Made by a program: the position numbers and the translations under genes. From the NCBI RefSeq assembly GCF_024159265.1, contig NZ_JAMYWY010000001.1:3968001-4032000 (forward strand): a stretch of DNA of 64,000 bases, read 5' to 3'. This document shows positions 59,141 through 64,000 of the stretch, piece by piece (the stretch's first letter is position 1; each line of letters starts with the position of its first letter). Below the pieces are notes generated by a model. It worked only from the letters and a program-made list of their open reading frames with translations. It did not search any database and was not told where the DNA came from. The stretch is from Paenibacillus sp. 1781tsa1. Lineage in GTDB: Bacteria > Bacillota > Bacilli > Paenibacillales > Paenibacillaceae.

Positions 59141-59678
59141 TGAGGACCATACCTCCGTATGTGACAAATACTGCTGAAGCTTGAGCCGAACCACTCAACC
59201 ATTCACGAATGAGCATGGAAGGTGTACGATTTGTATTTTGGAGCGTCACGGTGAAAAAATCCCCTGTTGTCAACGTATATCTTCGGCCAGGATCATCAGC
59301 AGGCAGCACTCCTTCGGACGGAAATAATCTTTCTCGAATCTGAGCTGAGTAATATCCATCCTGTACTACCTCATAAGTCCCGGTAAAACTTTGATTGTTC
59401 GTCGGGTCTGTATAGTGAGGTACATATTTCTTATGTAAATGTTCCATAGACACCTCATACACATTGCCCGTCTGTGCCAGATGCTCCTCAAACTCAGTCA
59501 ACATTCGAGGTGAGATATATCCTTTCGTGCGAACAGCATCGACAAAACGTGTTACATTCTGAACAGCCGTCATACGTGCTATATCATCCTGCCGATTGGC
59601 TGTTTCAGCAGCTGGATACACATAGAGCAGAAGGACTGCGAGCAATACGGCAAGCAGCTTGGATGCGGCATTAATCAA
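59127..59678 (-). CDS. Membrane-anchored protein of the pilus-like locus
   Basis: This 183-residue protein has an N-terminal hydrophobic segment (KLLAVLLAVLLLYVYPA) and an extracellular part with DIARMTAVQNVTRFVDAVRTKGYISPRMLTEFEEHL. A beta-rich C-terminus includes RYTLTTGDFFTVTLQNTNRTPS. The family is not recognised. The segment and the small size resemble minor pilins or TadE/F-type proteins. I choose TTG 59678, ten bases after AAGGAGG and overlapping the stop of the upstream gene (TTGA). Its end overlaps the next gene, so translation of the set is coupled. Confidence 0.75.
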   Translation of the reverse strand: MINAASKLLAVLLAVLLLYVYPAAETANRQDDIARMTAVQNVTRFVDAVRTKGYISPRMLTEFEEHLAQTGNVYEVSMEHLHKKYVPHYTDPTNNQSFTGTYEVVQDGYYSAQIRERLFPSEGVLPADDPGRRYTLTTGDFFTVTLQNTNRTPSMLIREWLSGSAQASAVFVTYGGMVLNEDY

Positions 59679-60073
59679 TTCACACTGGCCTCCTTCCAAA
59701 AAACAATCTTGAGCAGTTCTCCAGTTTCATTTCGTATAAACTCTGGTCTGTAGGTAGCATCGAGCTGGACTGGAATAGTCGCTGTTTTGCTGACAAGTGG
59801 ATCGATCACATACGGGGTCCCATCTACCTCCACAGGAATGCCTGTGCCTGTCATCTGTCTCACGGTATGTAACACTTCCGCACCACTATACTGAGATGGT
59901 TTGGTGGTATGCAATGTTGTTGTCAACCGACCTTCAATACCTGCTATTGTCCGTACTCTGTCATTCAATGAAGCGGATAAAATCTTTACATTCTGTTGCC
60001 CGTACAGGCAGGCTGTCACAAACAGGACAACCGCCGTACAAAACAACATAAGATGCTGGGTATTCTGGGACAT
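59675..60073 (-). CDS. Small membrane-anchored protein of the pilus-like locus
   Basis: This 132-residue protein has one N-terminal hydrophobic segment (LMLFCTAVVLFVTACLYG, which also contains a Cys but not a clear lipobox) and an extracellular domain of about 105 residues ending in FWKEASVN. The family is not recognised. Its position between the pilin-like gene and two similar anchored proteins suggests a minor component of the same surface structure. It overlaps the following gene by four bases. Confidence 0.7.
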   Translation of the reverse strand: MSQNTQHLMLFCTAVVLFVTACLYGQQNVKILSASLNDRVRTIAGIEGRLTTTLHTTKPSQYSGAEVLHTVRQMTGTGIPVEVDGTPYVIDPLVSKTATIPVQLDATYRPEFIRNETGELLKIVFWKEASVN

Positions 60074-60089
60074 GTTAAACCAACTCCTG

Positions 60090-60575
60090 TCAGGATTGCT
60101 GGAAGATCAGCCCTCTTACCACATTGGAACGGTCTTTAACAATAATGGCTTTGAATTTACCACTTGGATTGACATATTGATTGTCCTTTTCACTCATGGT
60201 CTGGTTAATAATCCCCACTTTATCGTCAGGAGCAATAACCGAGCCGTAGTCCGCATTATTTAGATCCTGTGAAATGTTCAATTGATTGCCGTACCATTGA
60301 CCCGCTTTATTTTTACCTGTAATGACTTGAATACCGAACTGATCCTTATCCGCATATTTACGCAGCGCATTAGTTACCTGTGATCCACTGATGGTTGTTC
60401 CGTCATACACGGTAAATGCAGCCTGAGACAACTCGGTCTGGATATCAGCAAAATTGTTCTGGGCCGTCTTGGTTGCTTCCTGAGCCGAAATAAATAACAG
60501 AACTACAATTGTGATCAGAGCGATCGTCAAGAATATCCCTGCTGCCACCTTTAAAGCGCTTGATGCATTGTTCAT
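60090..60575 (-). CDS. Pilin-like protein
   Basis: This 161-residue protein has a short N-terminus MNNASSALKVAAGIFL running directly into a 22-residue hydrophobic helix (GIFLTIALITIVVLLFISAQE). The helix continues as an amphipathic helix with ATKTAQNNFADIQTELSQ. This is the layout of type IV/Flp pilins, with a small head domain (about 55-160) of beta-rich sequence. A classical prepilin peptidase site (GFxxxE) is not seen, although Glu follows the helix. GGGAGG precedes the ATG at 60575; the earlier in-frame ATG at 60590 has no site. It is the first small gene after the TadB/TadC-like protein and is probably the main subunit. Confidence 0.72.
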   Translation of the reverse strand: MNNASSALKVAAGIFLTIALITIVVLLFISAQEATKTAQNNFADIQTELSQAAFTVYDGTTISGSQVTNALRKYADKDQFGIQVITGKNKAGQWYGNQLNISQDLNNADYGSVIAPDDKVGIINQTMSEKDNQYVNPSGKFKAIIVKDRSNVVRGLIFQQS

Positions 60576-60637
60576 GATAAATCCTCCCAAGTTATAAGTT
60601 ATTAAACTATTTCAGACTGTCACACAGATGAATTGTG

Positions 60638-62704
60638 CTACAGTTTCTGAATTTGTTCATAATAAATGTTCATCTGCAAGAAGCTCATACCGACCAATGG
60701 TATGACCAGGTACAAAAAGATTAGGGCATACATGGGTGTAAATCCGATGGTTCGCCCCCATGATGCTTTGACATCAATCATCTTGCTGTACTCTTGCTTG
60801 CGTTGTTCAAAATAGAATGCCATCATGCTCTCAAGATCATCGAAGGCTTCACGTATTGAGATTTTGCCAAGAGCAAGAAGCAATTTATCAACCAATCGCT
60901 GGAACTCGGGCAAGCCCGCCTCTTCCTTTAATTGTTCAAGTGCAAGCTCTGGCCCGTGTTCAAAATGCAACAAACATTTTTGCAGCGGACGCTTGAAAAT
61001 GACGGCAAATCGATTGAGCCATTCCAATATCTCCTCGACTGACATCCGGTCCATCTCACGCAGAATGGATATCACTGTCTGGAATTGATAGATTTCATGT
61101 CGCATATCCAACCTTCGCATTTTCCGCTGAAATAACATGAGCCATACGGGCATGTAATACCCTGCTACACCCATGACAATCGCTATAATCATTTCCCACC
61201 AGCGTACATATTGTTTGTTATATACCTCTAGTTTCTGCATAATGCGCGCGATCGTCTCTGCCTGGCTGTCATGGTCCAACTGAACGGGAGATAACTGCTG
61301 TAACGCGTTGGAGACTTCTTCGTATGTAGCTCCTCGGTTCATTTCTACACTTTCCAGCACGGATTGATCCAATGCTGTTTTTTCCTCAGCTTTCCTGAGA
61401 TCCGCTTCAGCCATTGCACCAAACATTCGATCATCCCGGATCGGATCATACAAGATGTGGTTCCGTTCAACCTGGTGCAACAGCAAGATGCAACCCATTG
61501 TAAGGACCAAACAACCTGCGAATAACGTCACTCGACGAATAGCAAGCCATTCGTATTTCAACTCTGAGCTACTCTCCCTCATCAGCCGTATCGTTTGACT
61601 GTACTGCGCACTGCCAGGTTTCGCTGCAAACAGCATCGCCAATTTTCGTATGAAGGTCTGCCTGTACAGAAACTGATCCAACCATGAATGCTTATGTCCT
61701 GACCGGTATCGAGTTTCATCGTATTGTTGGAGCCTTTGCAGAAGCAAATAAGCAAGGATGATGATGACATAAATTGATATTTTGGTAACAAAACCGATTT
61801 TGCTGCGATAAAATTCATCCATCGTTGGGAAACTGACTCTGGCCCAGCGTTCGATTGGAGCGGTGAACAATACCGGAGCTAGCGCGATGATATTAAGTCC
61901 TTTGAGCAGGTAATCTAATTTATCACGCCGCAAAATCTCCAGATGAATCTCCTGAGTCAGGTTACCCAGTCCTTTAAGATAAATAGAGCCTTGTGCTCTG
62001 TCCTTATCCCCAAACTCCATGACCATATAGGAAACGCCGGCAAATCCTTTGAGAAAACGGTTGGGAGCCACTTCATAATAACGTTCAAGTGCTTCATTCG
62101 GATCTGGAGAAGTTAGAGCTTCGTAGATCAGTCTTACTTGTTCTGCTGCTTCTCCTGTACCTGCTTCAGCGGCTTCATATAGCGCTTCTTCAACCATGCC
62201 ATGCTGATGATACCGATGCCTTACATCTGCAAAGAGATCCAACATCTGAACCAGCAACCTTTTCTCTATACGACTGAGACACATATCCAATACCAGACTG
62301 TTTAGCACCACAGCACAGAGCACGGACAATATTACAAAAGCGATACCCGGCTGCAGAAAAAACAGAACGATACTTATGCCTCCATAACCTCCCAGGATAA
62401 TGAGAACCACTGTCATCGTCAGTCTTCGAAGTGAGGGCTCATCCCCCACATGTCGAAATGAAATACGCTTCTGCACTTGTAGAATATAGGCTGATAACAG
62501 TGGGACTTTCATTCCAAAGCGGTAGGACTGCAACAAGATTGATCCCAGTCCCTTGAATCCCTTCCTCCCGGAAGTTAGAATACCGCCGGATTGACTTGTT
62601 GGACCACCTCCTCTGTGACGTAACATACTTAAAACCAGAAGTGTGATCAGCAACACTCCTGCACAAATACTTAATACGAGGAGCAGAATCCATTTAATTG
62701 TCAT
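60638..62704 (-). CDS. Double T2SSF-domain membrane protein (TadB-TadC-like fusion)
   Basis: This 688-residue inner-membrane protein has an N-terminal TM helix and two further TM segments near residues 95-145. A cytoplasmic domain comes next with LLVQMLDLFADVRHRYHQHGMVEEALYEAAEAG, the pattern of the T2SSF/GspF fold of TadB and TadC. TM pairs lie around 265-325. A second half follows with its own TM region and cytoplasmic repeat (HEIYQFQTVISILREMDRMSVEEILEWLNRFAVIFKRPL). It ends with a final TM at about 650-680. TadB and TadC are normally separate. I choose ATG 62704; the GTG at 62713 is alternative. The start overlaps the end of the ATPase gene. Confidence 0.82.
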   Translation of the reverse strand: MTIKWILLLVLSICAGVLLITLLVLSMLRHRGGGPTSQSGGILTSGRKGFKGLGSILLQSYRFGMKVPLLSAYILQVQKRISFRHVGDEPSLRRLTMTVVLIILGGYGGISIVLFFLQPGIAFVILSVLCAVVLNSLVLDMCLSRIEKRLLVQMLDLFADVRHRYHQHGMVEEALYEAAEAGTGEAAEQVRLIYEALTSPDPNEALERYYEVAPNRFLKGFAGVSYMVMEFGDKDRAQGSIYLKGLGNLTQEIHLEILRRDKLDYLLKGLNIIALAPVLFTAPIERWARVSFPTMDEFYRSKIGFVTKISIYVIIILAYLLLQRLQQYDETRYRSGHKHSWLDQFLYRQTFIRKLAMLFAAKPGSAQYSQTIRLMRESSSELKYEWLAIRRVTLFAGCLVLTMGCILLLHQVERNHILYDPIRDDRMFGAMAEADLRKAEEKTALDQSVLESVEMNRGATYEEVSNALQQLSPVQLDHDSQAETIARIMQKLEVYNKQYVRWWEMIIAIVMGVAGYYMPVWLMLFQRKMRRLDMRHEIYQFQTVISILREMDRMSVEEILEWLNRFAVIFKRPLQKCLLHFEHGPELALEQLKEEAGLPEFQRLVDKLLLALGKISIREAFDDLESMMAFYFEQRKQEYSKMIDVKASWGRTIGFTPMYALIFLYLVIPLVGMSFLQMNIYYEQIQKL

Positions 62705-64000
62705 GCTGATCACCCCAGTGTTGCTTCATAAACTGTTCAAACTTCTCGGCATCCTGTAATGTCATCTGTTCTTGCATATCCATCATGCATCCTGAAGAGA
62801 TTGGAGCTGTTGCAACATACTCTCCATTTCTGCACTCCACAACATTACGAAATGTAAAACCAGCCCTCTCTTCCACGCTGTCACCTTGATTCGCACGAGG
62901 AAGACATTCCGTAATACGTTCGATATATCTTCGTCCCTCAGCATCTTTCTTCATATGAACATCGAAATTGATGACACTCACAACTTGCTCCTCAGCAATA
63001 TGCTCATGCTGGAACATACCTGTCTTGAGCAAGGAATTACGGAGAGAGAAGACCAGATCACGAAACGTTTTGGCATGGTGTGTAAACAGGGTGAACAGAC
63101 TGGCAACCTGAGACATCTGAATCATCCATGCTGCCACTTCATCACTCGCAACCTCACCGAGAATATTGACGGTACCATCCGTTTTTTTCTGCAAATCAAG
63201 CCCTTGTTGACCTGAAATGTGTTCAGTCTCTCGGAAACTCAAAATATTACGCCGGCTATAGATCCGTCTTAATTGAAGTTCGAACGCCATCTCCTGCACC
63301 CGAAGGGTGTACGATGCATAGATGTGTTTGACCATAGCCATAAGCAATGTCGTTTTACCAGAACCCTGTGCTCCGGTTACCGCTGTGATCCGACTTCCTT
63401 TCATCAAATATTGAAGTAATGTAATTGGCAGATCTGCGTTGTTACCCGTAATCAATTGTTCAAGTGAAGCATTCGGGATATCGAACTTCCTAACGAAGAA
63501 CGCCCATGATTCTGCAAACGGAGGACGAACCACCACGACACGGGAGCCGTCTTTCATCTCGTTCACCTTGTATCCACTTGCTTCAGACAACTGTCCAGGA
63601 TAATTGTATTTGTATATGTTCTGGCACACCCTTTTCAGTTCACGGATGCTGCCGAATGACAGAAAGGACAGATGAATGGACTTACCTTTATAGAAGACCC
63701 ATACGCTTTCCATCCCACTTAGCGGTTCTTCATGTGCTTCATCCTCAAGTCCATGCTCCAAGAAATCATTCCAAGATGCCGGTTTCTGAAATCCCATATT
63801 ATGAACAGTGTCCAGCATACCGCTGACACCACCACTAACGCCGTCAATACGTTGGTCTCTTATCTCATCAACAACCGAAAATCCTTTGTAATGCTGATAG
63901 ATACGCTGCACGATGATATCCGTCTTTTCTCTGAATCCAAGTTCTCGATATTCGCACTCGAAAACATAGTGAATGTCTTCCTCGGAAATATAATAACTCC
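62694..64000 (-). CDS. TadA/CpaF-like secretion ATPase (5' truncated by window edge)
   Basis: This is the hexameric ATPase that powers Tad/type-IV-like pilus assembly. The frame is open to the window edge, with no stop, so the N-terminus is outside; about 434 residues are visible. Walker A is TGAQGSGKTTLLMAM (about 180 residues into the GTG-started part). The Walker B area is NILGEVASDEVAAWMIQMSQVASLFTLFTHHA, similar to the ILVGEVRG...STVHAN region of CpaF. A C-terminal EQMTLQDAEKFEQFMKQHW follows. A GTG at 63911 is only an internal candidate. The stop overlaps the TadB/TadC-like gene by eleven bases, so the genes are coupled. Confidence 0.82.
   Translation of the reverse strand, partial: SYYISEEDIHYVFECEYRELGFREKTDIIVQRIYQHYKGFSVVDEIRDQRIDGVSGGVSGMLDTVHNMGFQKPASWNDFLEHGLEDEAHEEPLSGMESVWVFYKGKSIHLSFLSFGSIRELKRVCQNIYKYNYPGQLSEASGYKVNEMKDGSRVVVVRPPFAESWAFFVRKFDIPNASLEQLITGNNADLPITLLQYLMKGSRITAVTGAQGSGKTTLLMAMVKHIYASYTLRVQEMAFELQLRRIYSRRNILSFRETEHISGQQGLDLQKKTDGTVNILGEVASDEVAAWMIQMSQVASLFTLFTHHAKTFRDLVFSLRNSLLKTGMFQHEHIAEEQVVSVINFDVHMKKDAEGRRYIERITECLPRANQGDSVEERAGFTFRNVVECRNGEYVATAPISSGCMMDMQEQMTLQDAEKFEQFMKQHWGDQHDN

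Noticed and set aside
1..64000. CRISPR array, tRNA or rRNA genes
   Set aside because: No regularly spaced repeats with unique spacers, no tRNA cloverleaf and no rRNA segment were found in a read of both strands. A covariance search would be needed to be certain for tRNAs.

Overview
This looks like chromosomal DNA of a low-to-moderate GC, spore-former-type Bacillota, most likely Paenibacillus. The evidence is strong GGAGG ribosome binding sites, many TTG and GTG starts, Bacillus-type Fur/PerR, thiO-thiS-thiG-thiF and pdhABCD arrangements, a glgB-glgA/glgC locus, a sigma-W-type promoter before pspA, and c-di-AMP and TPP riboswitches. All identifications come from reading the sequence and recalling protein families; no database was searched.

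Layout. 1-3.3 kb: the end of an amidase-signature enzyme, a DUF1989 protein, a LysE exporter and a YqcI/YcgG protein. 3.4-7.7 kb: an amino acid permease, a 620-base AT-rich gap with a 24-base direct repeat, an aldo/keto reductase, an SDR oxidoreductase and a GNAT acetyltransferase. 7.9-11.5 kb: a XerS-like tyrosine recombinase, moeA-mobB and a small HNH protein. 11.6-14.5 kb: a membrane-stress module (pspA, DUF350, DUF4178, DUF4247 lipoprotein) behind a near-ideal sigma-W promoter. 14.6-16.5 kb: a secreted polysaccharide deacetylase and a LysM-3D cell-wall protein controlled by a c-di-AMP riboswitch. 16.6-20.2 kb: a glutamine-type ABC importer whose binding protein and permease are fused, and an M20 peptidase. 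20.4-27.3 kb: alpha-glucan metabolism (GH13 maltogenic-amylase-like enzyme, glgA, glgB, glgC).

27.3-31.6 kb: a four-gene operon of a permease-less ABC ATPase, a repeat-containing lipoprotein, an OmpR-type regulator and a HAMP histidine kinase. 31.7-37.4 kb: an MFS transporter, a 168-base MITE-like element, an ArsR-like regulator, a HAD hydrolase and topB. 37.5-39.7 kb: fur, whose promoter carries a perfect PerR box, and gltD. 40.3-41.7 kb: thyA-dfrA, preceded by a second MITE-like element. 42.2-47.3 kb: pdhA-pdhB-pdhC-pdhD. 47.5-52 kb: an esterase, a low-molecular-weight phosphatase, a TRIC-type channel, thiN, an NlpC/P60 enzyme and an atypical response regulator. 52.1-56.4 kb: a TPP-riboswitch-controlled thiazole operon (tenI-thiO-thiS-thiG-thiF). 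56.5-58 kb: an ABC-F ATPase. 58.1-64 kb: a Tad/type-II-secretion-like pilus locus that runs off the right edge.

The best candidates for under-described biology are the right-edge pilus-like locus with its double TadB/TadC-type membrane protein, the ATPase-lipoprotein-two-component operon, the PspA-DUF350-DUF4178-DUF4247 module, and two small inverted-repeat elements.
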